From positions 5,270,001-5,334,000 of the forward strand of contig OY762824.1 of assembly GCA_963666465.1 (NCBI GenBank): a DNA stretch of 64,000 bases, read 5' to 3'. The translations under genes and the position numbers were made by a program. The notes under the pieces were generated by a model that searched no databases, was not told where the DNA came from, and saw nothing but the letters and a program-made list of their open reading frames with translations. Of the stretch, positions 26,640-35,376 are shown one piece after another (the stretch's first letter is position 1; each line of letters opens with the position of its first letter). Source of the DNA: VXYL01 sp963666465. GTDB lineage: Bacteria > Pseudomonadota > Gammaproteobacteria > Pseudomonadales > Azotimanducaceae.

Positions 26640-26980
26640 AAAGCCCTTGGCTGTGGGGCCGAGTCTGCTCAAGGCGCGCGACGAGAGGTTGCAGCCGGGC
26701 GCAAGGCTGGCGGCGTGCCTTTCGAACGGACGCTGGCAGCCGAGGGGCTGGCGGCCGAGGGGTCGCGCACTCGCTGGAGGAGCTGCTTCGGCAGCGGATG
26801 TTCGGGATGGCCTGCGGCTGTGCGGACTGCAACGACGCGGTGCGGCTGGCCGTCGATCCGGTGATGAAAGCTGCTGGTGGGTCGCGACCCGGTTTGCGCG
26901 CCGCGCTGGCATCGCCGCCGACTGCTGTCGCAGTTTGAGAACGCGCCGCGGCGGGCTGCTGCCCCTGTCCGACGATCGCG
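26640..26980 (+). pseudogene. IS1380-family transposase 5' fragment
   Basis: Across frames one reads LAVGPSLLKARDERL, SLEELLRQRMFGMACGCADC followed by NDAVRLAVDPVMK, then in the next frame GRDPVCAP and LLSQFENAP. This matches the N-terminal region of IS1380-type transposases (LEELLRQR-FGIACGY-D-ND). It is frameshifted and stops before the catalytic core. A C-terminal fragment of a similar transposase lies at 48000-48320. Confidence 0.6.
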
Positions 26981-26984
26981 CGGC

Positions 26985-27221
26985 GACGGCTGCCGGGACA
27001 CGGGGCCGAATGACGGCAGGCTCGTCTGCGCGGCGGCTCTGCCCGTCTGCCCGTTCGGCGACGCAGCTCGCGCCCGTGCGGGGCCGCGCCTGACCGCCGC
27101 TCGCGGAAGGGCCGGCCGCCGGCGCCGGTGACCGGCCCGAGGAGGCGGAAGCGGGTTTGACGCGGCGGCTCTCGGCAACTGCGGTGGGCGGCAATCAGGA
27201 CAACCAGCCGGATGGCGGCCG
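26985..27221. other. Junk mosaic ahead of the DsbA-fusion gene
   Basis: A short stretch (about 27015-27055) repeats the RLVCAAALPVCPFG piece found in the Cys/His-rich gene at 29350-29390, so a fragment of that gene was copied here. No intact ORF or RNA is apparent in the remainder. Confidence 0.4.
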
Positions 27222-28340
27222 ATGGCGAGCCTTTCCCGACGCGCGGGCGTGGCCCGCCCTTCGGCGCGATGCGCCCGCCCGGCGCGGCCGCTGCTGGCGG
27301 GCGTGGCGGCGACGGCGGCGGTTGCGGCTTGTGCGACGGGTCCGGCGCGAACCGTCGAGGTGTCGCTGTCCGCCGACGAGGCGCCGCCGGCGCTGGCGGT
27401 CCGGCGGTCTGCGGTGACGACGGTGAGCTTCCTGGACGCGTCCGGCGCGCCGTGGCCGATCGCCGCGCTGCACGTGTCGGCGGGTGCGCCGACGGCCGTG
27501 CGCGAGCCGACGCACCCGCATGTGGCGACGCTGCGGACGGAGGCCCGCCACGGCGCCGGCAACGTAGTCGCCTTCCTCGACGGACTCGACGAGCCGGTGC
27601 ATCTGACGCTGGCCCGGGACGCACCCGAGGCGCCCCGCCTTCGCGTCACGGTGACGCGGCCCCGGGGCGACGCGGGACCGGCCGCGTCGGCGACGCATCC
27701 GCATCCGGCGTCCGCGGATGCCGTTGGCGATCCGGTGCGCGAGTGGCTGGCGGCGAACCCGGACGCCGTCGCCGGCGCGGCCGACCCGGCGCGTCGGCTG
27801 GCGGCCGCGGCGCGGCGGCTTCGCGGCGAGGTCGCGCGCCAGCCGGACGTTCCGGCGGCCGGCGACCTGGACGGGCCGGTGACGGTGGTGGAGTTCTTCG
27901 ACTACGGCTGCGGCCACTGCCGGCGCTCGCTCGGCGCGGCGAAGGCGGCGCTGGCGCGTTCCGGGGTGCGGGTGGAGTTCCGGGAGCATCCGATCCTGGG
28001 CGAGGCCAGCCTGCGGGCGGCGCGGCTGGCGCTGGCGGCGGACATGCAGGGCCGCTGCCTGGAGGCGCACGTGGCGCTCATGGGCTGGCCGGGCGATCTC
28101 GGCGCGGAGGGCCTTCCGGAGGCGCTGGCGGCCGCCGCGGGGCTGGACGCGGGTCGCCTGCGCGAGGACATGACGTCGCCCGCGGTGGCGGCGCGCCTCG
28201 ACGCCAACCGCCGCCTGGCCGGCCGGCTGGGGGTGACCGGCACGCCGGCGTTCCTGTTCCTGGGCCCGGACTCGGTGGAGGCGTTCCCCGGCGCCGTCGA
28301 CGCGGCGCGGATGGGCGAACTCGTCGCCTCCGTCGAGTGA
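27222..28340 (+). CDS. IcmK/DotH-like domain fused to a DsbA-like thioredoxin domain
   Basis: 372 residues. After a basic, hydrophobic leader ending near VAACATGPA (possible lipoprotein or Sec signal), residues about 40-130 carry VTTVSFLDASGAPWPIAALH, closely resembling the DotH/IcmK/TraN domain of type IVB secretion systems. Residues about 205-372 form a DsbA-like thiol oxidoreductase with active site Cys230-Gly-His-Cys233 and the cis-Pro segment GVTGTPAFLFLG. No other dot/icm genes are in the window. The Cys-rich protein downstream is a natural disulphide substrate (inference). An alternative in-frame start is not excluded. Confidence 0.65.
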   Translation: MASLSRRAGVARPSARCARPARPLLAGVAATAAVAACATGPARTVEVSLSADEAPPALAVRRSAVTTVSFLDASGAPWPIAALHVSAGAPTAVREPTHPHVATLRTEARHGAGNVVAFLDGLDEPVHLTLARDAPEAPRLRVTVTRPRGDAGPAASATHPHPASADAVGDPVREWLAANPDAVAGAADPARRLAAAARRLRGEVARQPDVPAAGDLDGPVTVVEFFDYGCGHCRRSLGAAKAALARSGVRVEFREHPILGEASLRAARLALAADMQGRCLEAHVALMGWPGDLGAEGLPEALAAAAGLDAGRLREDMTSPAVAARLDANRRLAGRLGVTGTPAFLFLGPDSVEAFPGAVDAARMGELVASVE

Positions 28341-28432
28341 CCGGCGCGGGTCGCCGCGGCGGCGCCTGCGGCGCGGGGCGTGGTGGCGGCGCGGGGCGGC
28401 CGGGGGACGGGCCGGGCGGAGCCGCGCGCGGT

Positions 28433-30505
28433 TTTTCGAGTGCGACGCTTGCCTGCCGGCTGCTGGCGACGCTGGCGCTGGCGTGGGGGCCGGGCGCGTG
28501 GGGCGCGGACGCGGACGACCGATGCACGTACCGCTGGACGCCGCCGGCGGCCCTGCCCGGGGAGCCTCGGTCCACCTGTCCGAGGATGTCGTGCACGTGC
28601 CGGCCGGGGTCGGCGGCGGCGTGCCTGGGGGCGTGCCTGAGGGGGCACAAGCGGACGTATCCGGGGCGGTGCGGGGGCGGCGGCCGCTGGTCCCTGGCGT
28701 CGTGCGTCTCGACGGGCTGCGGCACGGGCAGGCACGACCACCACGGGGTGTCGGGATGTCACTCCGACTCCGTGGTGCATCGGTGCGGCGCGGGGCAGCA
28801 CAAGGACGGCCGGCACAGCACGCTGAGATGCCACGCGGACCATCCGGCGGGGCACTGCGACGGCCACCACAGGTGCATCTCGGGGCACGACTGCAGGAAC
28901 GGCCGCTGCGTCCTGCGGCAGTGCTCGACGGGACAGCATCGGCACCACGGCGCCGGGAAGTGTCACGGCAACCATCCGGCGGGCCACTGCCACAGCGCGG
29001 ACCATCCGTGCGGGCAGGGGCTGTCGTGCGCGCGCTCCCGGTGCAGGCTCGGCGACTGCCCGAGCGGCCGGCACCGGGCGGGGGACGGCGTGAGCTGCCA
29101 CGCGGACCACCCGGCGGGGCACTGCGACGGGGACCACGGGTGCGGCGCGGGGCGCGCGTGCGCGGGTTCGGCCTGCGTGCCGGACGTGTCCGACGTCTGC
29201 GCGGCCGGGCAGCACGCGCACGGCGACGCCTTCCACGCGGACCACCCGGCCTGTCCCCCGAACTCCGGCGAGGCGACGCACGCGGCGACGGAGCGGACGT
29301 GCGCGTGCGACGAGGGCCACGAGGACGCGGACCCGACCGACGGCGCGCTCGTCTGCGCGGCGGCCCCGCCCGTCTGCCCGTTCGGCGCCAAGACCGAGGG
29401 CTGCCGCTGCGCGGACGGCGAGCACGTGCATGGCCCGCCGGACGCCCTGGACACGCAGTTCGAGTCGTTCGTGGTGCGGAACCACGACATCCGCAACTTC
29501 TGCCACGCGACGGGCCTGCCGCACCTCGACCCCGGCTGCGCCGCCAGCGGCGGAACCTGGGGCCACGGGACGTGCGTCTGCCCGGAGGGCATGGAGGCGG
29601 GCGCCGACGGCAGGTCGCGCGCATGCCCGGACGGCGGCGCCGATCCGGTGTCGGTTCCGCGCGCGAGCGTGCTGCACGTGGGCCCCAGAGTTGGAGGCAC
29701 CGGTGCAGCGCGTCGGTTCCGCGCGCGAGCGTGCTGCACCCGAACCCGCAGTCGCCCTTCGACGGCCTTCGGGCCGGGTTCGTCAACGCCTCGTCGGGCA
29801 AACCTGACCTTCCGCCGCCGGGACATCGTGGCCCGGGCGCAGGGGCCGGTGGCCTTCGCCCGGGTGCATGACTCGCGCATCGCCGCGAACGCGGACTTCG
29901 GCCCCGGCTGGCGGCTGTCCCTTGCCGAGGAGCTGCTGGCGGACGGGGACGCGGTGACGTACGTGGACGGCTCCGGCGCGCGGCAGGGCTTCGCCTGGGG
30001 CGCGGCCGGCCACGCGGCCAGCCCGCCGACGCCGCGCCGCGAGGGCACGCGGCTGACGTTCGAGGACGTCGGCGGCGCCCGCATCGCGACGCTGGTCGAC
30101 GGCGAGGCGACGCGCACCTTCGAGCGGGCCGGCGGAACGGGGACGCGCTGGGCGGTGCGGACCGTCGCGACCCGGGCGCGGACGCTCGAATTCGGCCACG
30201 AGGGCGGCCGCCTGGCGTCGGTGTCGCGCGACGGCGCGACGCTGTTCGAGATCGACCGGGACGCCGACGGCCGCATCGCCCGGGTGCGGGACGGCCACGG
30301 CCGTTCCGTCTCCTATGCCTACGACGCCGACGGGCGGCTGGAGACGGTGCGCGACCTCGCCGGCAGCGACTGGAACCACCGCTGCCGCGACGACGGCCTG
30401 CTCGTCGCCGCGGTCGATCCCGAGGGCCGCACCTGCCTGGCCGTCGAGCACGACGACGCCGGGCGGGTCGCGCGGGCGTCCGCCGACGGCCTGTGGTCGC
30501 CATTC
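28433..30505 (+). pseudogene. Cys/His-rich RHS (YD-repeat) protein, 3' end replaced by a MITE
   Basis: The start codon is unresolved; the frame is open from upstream and shows a signal-like LLATLALAWGPGAWGADA. Residues then form three to four units of about 45 residues rich in Cys and His, with CHADHPAGHCDGDHGCGAG-like cores, followed by EGF-like CRCADGEHVHG and CVCPEGMEAGADG, then an RHS N-terminal segment (NLTFRRRDIVARAQGPVAFA, GPGWRLSLAEELLADGDAV) and YD-type repeats (GRSVSYAYDADGRLETV). A MITE at 30506 ends the frame. RHS proteins usually deliver C-terminal toxins, which is lost here. A degenerate second copy is at 35104-35376. Confidence 0.65.
29650..29739 (+). repeat. 62-bp offset direct duplication inside the RHS gene
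   Basis: GTCGGTTCCGCGCGCGAGCG occurs at 29650 and again at 29712. The offset of 62 shifts the frame by two; an extra A near 29802 (CGGGCAAACC versus CGGGCAACC at 35270) restores it. Between them about 40 residues are read out of the ancestral frame. Confidence 0.7.
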
Positions 30506-30873
30506 CCGACACACAAACATTTCGTCCCACAGGGAATGGGGCAATGTCCCACGCTGGCCCGGCGCTCCGCGCCCTGTGTCCATCGGCCATGGCGTTCGGA
30601 CGCGGAACGGCCGCTTGCGCACCACCTGGTCTCGCGCTGCGGATGTCGTTCGGAGACTACGCGAACCGCGCCGGCGCGCCGTTGCGGAACACCTCGACAG
30701 CTGCGCAGCGACGGCTTCGCGAAGGCCCTCGGGAGCCGACCGCCCAACCCACGCCGCCCGCACCCGCGACGTGCGGCGAAACCGCGTCACGCTCCGCGAC
30801 GGCGATGTGCGAAATCGTCCGCACGTGTGATCCATTGCGCATGGTCGTGTGGGACGAAATGTTTGTGTGTCGG
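30506..30873. mobile_element. 368-bp MITE with perfect 25-bp terminal inverted repeats
   Basis: Ends begin CCGACACACAAACATTTCGT and are exact inverted copies over 25 bases (30506-30530 and 30849-30873). No intact ORF inside. It joins a truncated RHS gene on the left to a truncated IS1182-type transposase on the right, so it marks a rearrangement point. Same family as 9597-9834. Confidence 0.85.
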
Positions 30874-31199
30874 ATAACGGCGGCATGGAGGTGCTGGTGG
30901 CGACCGGGGCGGAAGGTCGACGGCGCCGGCACGACTTTCGGCCGGAGCCGCCGCCGAAGCCGGCGAAGGAGCCGCGGGCGGAGTGGATCAAGGCGATGCG
31001 GGAGAGGATGGAGCTGCCGGAGAACCGGGCGCACTGCCGCTTGCGCAAGCATGCGGTGGAGCCGGCGTTCGGGATCGTGAAGCAGGCGATGGGCTTTCGG
31101 CAGTTCCCGCTGCGAGGCGTCGAGAAGGTGGCGGGCGAGTGGACGTTGGTGACGCTGGCCTGCAACTGCCGACGCCTGCACAACCTCATGTTGGCCTGA
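30874..31199 (+). pseudogene. IS1182-family transposase C-terminal fragment
   Basis: The frame directly after the MITE reads GMEVLVATGAEGRRRRHDF, then CRLRKHAVEPAFGIVKQAMG, FRQFPLRGVEKVAGEWTL and CNCRRLHNLMLA: the conserved C-terminal end of IS1182 transposases (VEP-FG-IK--MGFR-F-LRG--K---EW-L---A-N--R). The N-terminal two-thirds is missing. Confidence 0.85.
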
Positions 31200-31388
31200 C
31201 GGGGCCACAGGGACGGTGAACTCGGTGCGCTGGCGGCCACTGCAGGGGTCGAAAAGGGCCTCTGGACGCCATCGGCGGCCGATGGCGGGATGCGACTCCC
31301 GCTTCCGCCGCAACGACCCATCCGAACAGCCACAGGGGGCATCGTTCAAGCGGGCGCCAAGTCCCTTCCGCGCACGCCTGCCGCGCCC

Positions 31389-31407
31389 AAGTCCGACAGG
31401 CTGCTAG
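31389..31407. repeat. Partial repeat A end
   Basis: AAGTCCGACAGGCTGCTAG, identical to the right end of the full repeat at 16613-16729. The remaining part is missing. Bases 31200-31388 show no other recognisable feature apart from the decayed IS1182 flank. Confidence 0.6.
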
Positions 31408-31413
31408 AACAGG

Positions 31414-31596
31414 TCAAGCATGCATTAGTCCGCACCCGGACTTGACGCCATGGTCGCCTTGCGGTGCTGCGTTCACAACGACCGCCGCGTATGACTCCTC
31501 TTGGGCCCGGCGCAAGGCGCGGGCCGCAGGATAATCAACAAACTTGACGTACACCCTCTCCGGTACGCTTGGCCTAGCCTGAGCGCTCCAGCCCAT
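31414..31596 (-). CDS. Possible 60-residue peptide
   Basis: Starts MGWSAQARPSVPERVYVKFV and ends KSGCGLMHA; overlaps the end of the upstream membrane-protein gene by 23 bases. Coding status is uncertain: the middle (RALRRAQEESYAAVVV) looks protein-like, but there is no clear ribosome-binding site. Confidence 0.3.
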   Translation of the reverse strand: MGWSAQARPSVPERVYVKFVDYPAARALRRAQEESYAAVVVNAAPQGDHGVKSGCGLMHA

Positions 31597-31885
31597 GGGA
31601 CTTTGGAGGCGCTGGATATCGACCCAACAGCGCCCAAAGAGGCACGAACGGCCAGCAGCTTTCGCGCTCCCTAGCCACGTGCTCTTCCAAGGTAAGACCC
31701 GGCGGGCACGGCGGTGGGTTCCACGGCCACGGAGATACAGAAGCCACATCGGGGGGCAGGTCCCCTTCTTTCCTCCGGACTTCACGTTTCATCAACGCAA
31801 TGTAGAGTCCAGCGAGCAGGCGCGTCCCAATCCAGACTGCCCCGATGAACATGGCGAGAACGGCAAGAAGTTCAAGGAGTTCCAT
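31574..31885 (-). CDS. Small membrane protein paired with the secreted peptide
   Basis: 103 residues from ATG at 31885 with AGGGG upstream. One strong N-terminal membrane helix (MELLELLAVLAMFIGAVWIG, continuing TRLLAGLYIAL), then a Pro-rich soluble region with WPWNPPPCPPGLTLEEHVA and two cysteines. It starts 23 bases after the secreted-protein stop. Comparable in position to the genes at 4897 and 7608, although sequences differ. Confidence 0.55.
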   Translation of the reverse strand: MELLELLAVLAMFIGAVWIGTRLLAGLYIALMKREVRRKEGDLPPDVASVSPWPWNPPPCPPGLTLEEHVARERESCWPFVPLWALLGRYPAPPKSHGLERSG

Positions 31886-31908
31886 GAACCAATCCCCTGC
31901 CCTTGTTA

Positions 31909-32292
31909 TTAGCAATAGTTATGGTCACCGTAGATCAGTCCCATCTCGACGGCCAAAGAGACAATTCCGATCCCTGATGCTATTCGCGCTGCCCTAGACA
32001 CGCCGCGCGCTACCGCGCCGAATGCCCAGCCGGTCGACCTAGATATCGTCACCTCGGCGCGACTGGTAACTACGCCAAGCCCGATCAAGCCGATGTCCCA
32101 CAAAGGCGACCGATTGCAGACAGGCTCATTGAGCGGCCCCCAGTATGCCACATCGTCGTCGGCCGACGCCGTTCCTCCAACGGTCGGAGTCGGGACGATA
32201 CCGCCAAGGGGCGCGGCAGGCAAGACCAGGAACGCCAGTGCCAAGCCGACGATGGCGGCGCGCAGCGTTGCGGCAATCCTTGTCGTCATCAT
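31909..32292 (-). CDS. Small secreted protein, PAAPLGG leader and CNRSP...YC body
   Basis: 127 residues. Signal peptide with RAAIVGLALAFLVLPAAPLG and GIVPTPTVGG matches the leader of the 5059-5421 product; the body (CNRSPLWDIGLIGLGVV ... MGLIYGDHNYC) matches the 7275-7589 product. It therefore links the two flanks of module A. The ATG overlaps the stop of the upstream 49-residue ORF (ATGATG), and GGAGG lies just upstream. Function unknown. Confidence 0.65.
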   Translation of the reverse strand: MMTTRIAATLRAAIVGLALAFLVLPAAPLGGIVPTPTVGGTASADDDVAYWGPLNEPVCNRSPLWDIGLIGLGVVTSRAEVTISRSTGWAFGAVARGVSRAARIASGIGIVSLAVEMGLIYGDHNYC

Positions 32293-32438
32293 CCCTGGCC
32301 TCCCGGGTGCTGTCCGAAGTCCGGGAACGCGGGGATGTCCACCGAGGGGCCATCTCCATCGAGTGGCGGGCAAACCACCACGTTCGAGCCGTCGCCGCCC
32401 ATCGCCAGCGCAAACCAAAGCAGGAAAACCGCATTCAC
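32289..32438 (-). CDS. 49-residue secreted peptide
   Basis: GTG start at 32438 preceded by GAGGAGAGAACGAAAG, similar to the leader before 5721. Product VNAVFLLWFALAMGGDGSN and then VVVCPPLDGDGPSVDIPAF, a short hydrophobic leader followed by an acidic, Pro-rich peptide with one cysteine. The stop overlaps the next ATG, so it heads the outward-reading operon of module B. Confidence 0.5.
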   Translation of the reverse strand: MNAVFLLWFALAMGGDGSNVVVCPPLDGDGPSVDIPAFPDFGQHPGGQG

Positions 32439-32573
32439 CTTTCGTTCTCTCCTCAACCAATGTCGCCGGCCTTGCCGCATGGCTTGGGCCAGCACCTCCC
32501 CGGCACGCATTGCCGAGGCCGTTCGTAGGCCGAAACGCTCGACCCGCTCGCGGATCGCTGTCCCAACGTCCGG

Positions 32574-32607
32574 TTGGGTTCCGCGAATCCGCTTTTGCGG
32601 AAGGAAC
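32574..32607. other. loxP-shaped site, left end of module B
   Basis: TTGGGTTCCGCGA, spacer ATCCGCTT, TTGCGGAAGGAAC. The left arm and spacer differ from the module A left site by one base each; the outer part of the right arm has diverged, so the site may be weakened. Confidence 0.55.
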
Positions 32608-32775
32608 GGTGGCGGCGAAGGCATCGGATCGAATGCGACGGCCCGGAACCCCGAGACGAGAGGTTGAATCCGGCCTGTGGCTTCGCTAGATGCGTGCTCG
32701 GCTGGGAGGCGTGGCGTTGGAGCGAACGACCCGCCCCGGCCTATCCACAACGAAAAAGACGGAGAGCAAGACGAC

Positions 32776-33888
32776 ATGGCGACGAGAACGAGAGCTGACA
32801 GCACCCGCGCCAACGCCCAGGACGGCAGCGGCAGCGGGACGAAACCAACGCCGCTGGCGGAGCGGCGCCTCGCGCCTGGGACGCGGAAAGCCTACGGCAG
32901 CGCCCTCCGTCGCCTCGACGCCCGGCTTGACGGCAGGCCCCTCACCGACGAGTCGCTGGCCGACTACCTCGGGTGGCTGTTCGACCGCGGGCTGGTGCCG
33001 GCCTCGGCGGCAACCGCGGTCGCCGCCGTCAAGGACCGGGCGAAGCGCAAGGGCGAGGCGCCGCCGGCCGGGGAGTGCACCGCAGCGGCCCTTTCCGCCT
33101 ACCGGCGCGACGGCGCCGGGCGCGGCGCCGGGCAGGTCAGGGGCATCTCGTGGGAGGAGTCCGACCGCATGGCGGACCTGGCCGAGGCATGCGGCAACAT
33201 TCGCGGCCTGCGCGACGCACTGCTGATCCGGATCATGTCGGACTGCATGCTGCGGGTGTCCGAGGCGGAGGCGCTGGACGTCGCGGACCTCACATCCTCG
33301 AGCGAGGGACTGCTGGTGACCGTGCGGCGCAGCAAGACGGACCAGGAAGGCAGGGGAACCGTGCTCTTCGGCGGGCCGGACACGGCACGGCTGGCGCGCA
33401 AGTGGCTCGATGCGACCGGGATCGAGGAAGGGCCCTTGTTCCGGCCAGTCAACAAGGCGGGCCGGGTGGCGGGCTCCCGGCTGTCGGCGCGCAGCATGTG
33501 GGACATCGTGAAGGAACGCGCGGCGGATGCCGGGATCGAGGGACGGGTGTCGGGCCACTCGCTGCGGGTAGGCTCCGCCCAGTCGCTGCGTGACAGGGGC
33601 GCCACCACGACGGACCTGATGGCCGCGGGCCGGTGGAGTCGGGTGGAGACGATGGCGGGCTACGTGCGGACGCAGGACGCGGAGTTCGGTCCGGTGGCCC
33701 GGCTGCGGTACGACGTGGTTCCGCCCGACCGCGAAGGCCGTGGACGCCCACGCATGCCACGTCGCAACCGAAAGGGCGCCAAGGCCGGGCGGAGGCAGGC
33801 GCGCAGGGTGCGACGGCGCTTCCGGCGGTCGATGAAAAAAGTCGAGAAAAGGCTTGCTCGGATCGAAAGAGCCGTGATAGGTTCCTGA
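32776..33888 (+). CDS. Tyrosine recombinase, module B
   Basis: 370-residue paralogue of the module A enzyme, colinear throughout (shared RPLTD-SLAD-LG-LFDRGL, ASAATAVAAV-DRA, VNKAGRVAG). Catalytic residues: Arg160 (MLRVSEAEALDVAD), Lys in RRSKTDQEG, His261-Ser-Leu-Arg264, Trp in GRWSRVETM and Tyr296 (MAGYVRTQ). The upstream GACGGAGAGCA and the C-terminal AxIGS-stop context match module A. The basic C-terminal tail is conserved, suggesting a function. Both copies look intact. Confidence 0.9.
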   Translation: MATRTRADSTRANAQDGSGSGTKPTPLAERRLAPGTRKAYGSALRRLDARLDGRPLTDESLADYLGWLFDRGLVPASAATAVAAVKDRAKRKGEAPPAGECTAAALSAYRRDGAGRGAGQVRGISWEESDRMADLAEACGNIRGLRDALLIRIMSDCMLRVSEAEALDVADLTSSSEGLLVTVRRSKTDQEGRGTVLFGGPDTARLARKWLDATGIEEGPLFRPVNKAGRVAGSRLSARSMWDIVKERAADAGIEGRVSGHSLRVGSAQSLRDRGATTTDLMAAGRWSRVETMAGYVRTQDAEFGPVARLRYDVVPPDREGRGRPRMPRRNRKGAKAGRRQARRVRRRFRRSMKKVEKRLARIERAVIGS

Positions 33889-33910
33889 ACAGCGGATTTG
33901 CGGAACCTGT
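33877..33910. other. loxP-shaped site, right end of module B
   Basis: ATAGGTTCCTGAA, spacer CAGCGGAT, TTGCGGAACCTGT. Spacer identical to the right site of module A and again overlapping the recombinase stop codon. The DNA beyond it does not carry the leader seen outside the other three sites. Confidence 0.55.
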
Positions 33911-34375
33911 CTGCAACAATCTGATATTTATGGTATTTCCCGAATCCCGTCCAGCTGGTTTCAGCTTCGCCGCTTGCGGTGTGGGCCACGCCTTGGGGCA
34001 GAGAGTGGGGAGGTGTCGCCGCGAGCCTGATCGCGAGGTCGGCGTTGTTGAACGGGAATGACCGTGTTGTCGGCGAGTTCATGCGCGGATGGCGCGCTAC
34101 CTCCCGTCGTCGCGTGGCTGCCGAAGTTCGCATACGCTGCGGGCAACTCCGGCGCGTGGCGTCCACGTAGCAGCGGCTGGTCGCGGTGCTCGGCCTGGAG
34201 ACGTTTGTCGAGCGCGCCGGCGACGATGCGCTGGTGCGGCTGATGGCCGGAGAGAGCGGTCGGAGCATCCTGCAGGCGGCGAACCTCGGCCGGCGCGGAG
34301 GCGACCGACCCGCGCCAAGTAGACGATGATCCGCGCGCCGTGGTGGCGTCTCTGCGCGGGGCGGCTGAACCGCAA
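33911..34375. other. Degenerate region right of module B
   Basis: Locally AT-richer just after the site (33915-33945). Fragments such as LGLETFVERAGDDALVRLMA near 34180-34260 look once coding but cannot be assigned. No intact gene. The expected outward peptide operon is absent here. Confidence 0.4.
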
Positions 34376-34467
34376 CGCCCCGTCACTACCGTTCCGGTGG
34401 CCGGAAGCGGCCGACGTCGACTTCCGCGGCATGTCGCTCGCTGCGGAAATTCGGTAGTGACGGGGCG
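34376..34467. repeat. 92-bp inverted-repeat element
   Basis: Perfect 16-base terminal inverted repeats, CGCCCCGTCACTACCG at 34376 and its complement ending at 34467, enclosing further imperfect pairing. No ORF. MITE-like by structure; only one copy in the window. Confidence 0.55.
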
Positions 34468-34844
34468 CCAAATCGGCATTGCGGCCGACGGCGGCAAGGG
34501 CTGCTAAACATTCTGTTCTGGTGCCGACTTGGTGCTGCGGCCACGTTGTCGGGAGGAGACGCCCGACAGACTGGACGACAGACGGCCGGTGGAAATCCGG
34601 CACGGGCACGGCGACCGCAGCTTGCGGCAGCCGATGTCCAGGTGCCCCGCGACGCGCAAGCGTCGCGGATCGCATGGGGAGATGCACCCCGACGGCACGG
34701 ATGCGCCATGCCGCTCCATGGACGGGCGGACAGGGGCGGATCGAGACGGATGCGCGACGCCAAGGGACGAAAACTGTCAGCGTTTAGCTGAAGCTATACG
34801 CCTATTCGCGACTTCTCGGCACGATTCGGAAACGCATGGGCAGG
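34468..34844. other. No recognisable gene
   Basis: Open frames exist on both strands but are arginine/proline-rich and frame-independent, as expected for non-coding GC-rich DNA. No RNA, terminator or promoter signal stood out. Confidence 0.4.
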
Positions 34845-34900
34845 GACGGCTTGGGCTGGGGCAAGAAGCGTTGTCCGAAGGCAACGGTTCTTGTGGCGCT
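34845..34900. repeat. Partial repeat A, inverted
   Basis: GACGGCTTGGGCTGGGGCAA through AACGGTTCTTGTGGCGCT, the complement of the left half of repeat A (16613-16729). The right half is missing. Confidence 0.6.
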
Positions 34901-35034
34901 GGGGGTGCTCTCCCCAGAAGGGGGCCGCCCGCTGGAGAACGGGACCCGGTCAGAGCTTACGACGCCGCTTCGCGACGGGTGGCGGACATCAGGCGTTCCA
35001 GGGCGCGGGCCACCGTTTGGGGGGAGCCGCCGGT

Positions 35035-35063
35035 GTACCAGACACACAAACATTCCGTCCCAC
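35035..35063. repeat. Solo MITE end
   Basis: GTACCAGACACACAAACATT then CCGTCCCAC, one terminal repeat of the 9597-9834 family with no partner nearby. It lies immediately upstream of a truncated copy of the Cys/His-rich RHS gene. Confidence 0.65.
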
Positions 35064-35103
35064 AGCCCGAGTCGGCGATGTCCCACATGCATCGCCGGCC
35101 TGG

Positions 35104-35376
35104 TGCAGCTGCCAGGAGGGGCATGGAGGTGCCGACGGGAAGTCGTGCGCATGCCCGGACGGCGGCGCCGAGTCGGTGTCGGTTCCGTGCGCGAGCGTGC
35201 TGCACCCGAACCCGCAGTCGCTGTTCGACGGCCTGCGCGCCGGCTTCGTCAACGCCTCGTCGGGCAACCTGACCTTCCGCCGCCGGGACATCGTGGCGCG
35301 GGCGCACGGGCCGGTGGCCTTCGCCCAGATGCATGCCCCGCGCATCGCCGCGAACGCGGACTTCGGCCCCGGCTAG
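35104..35376 (+). pseudogene. Degenerate second copy of the RHS N-terminal region
   Basis: The frame reads CSCQEGHGGADGKSCACPDG, SVPCASVLHPNPQSLFDGLR, AGFVNASSGNLTFRRRDIVA and AANADFGPG before a stop. Aligned to 29560-29915 it lacks the 62-bp duplication and the extra A, and so preserves the ancestral reading frame. Beyond 35376 homology persists for a few codons (LSPAEELP) and then ends; 35404-35589 is an unassigned open stretch. Confidence 0.7.

Noticed and set aside
27195..30590. Very long minus-strand open frame opposite the DsbA-fusion and RHS genes
   Set aside because: Composition is almost only Arg, Pro, Gly and Ala, with no domain; it mirrors GC-rich coding on the plus strand.
34529..35272. 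Plus-strand frame across 34.5-35.3 kb as a gene
   Set aside because: It runs through a repeat A fragment and a MITE end and has no consistent protein character; only the 35104-35376 RHS piece is credible.
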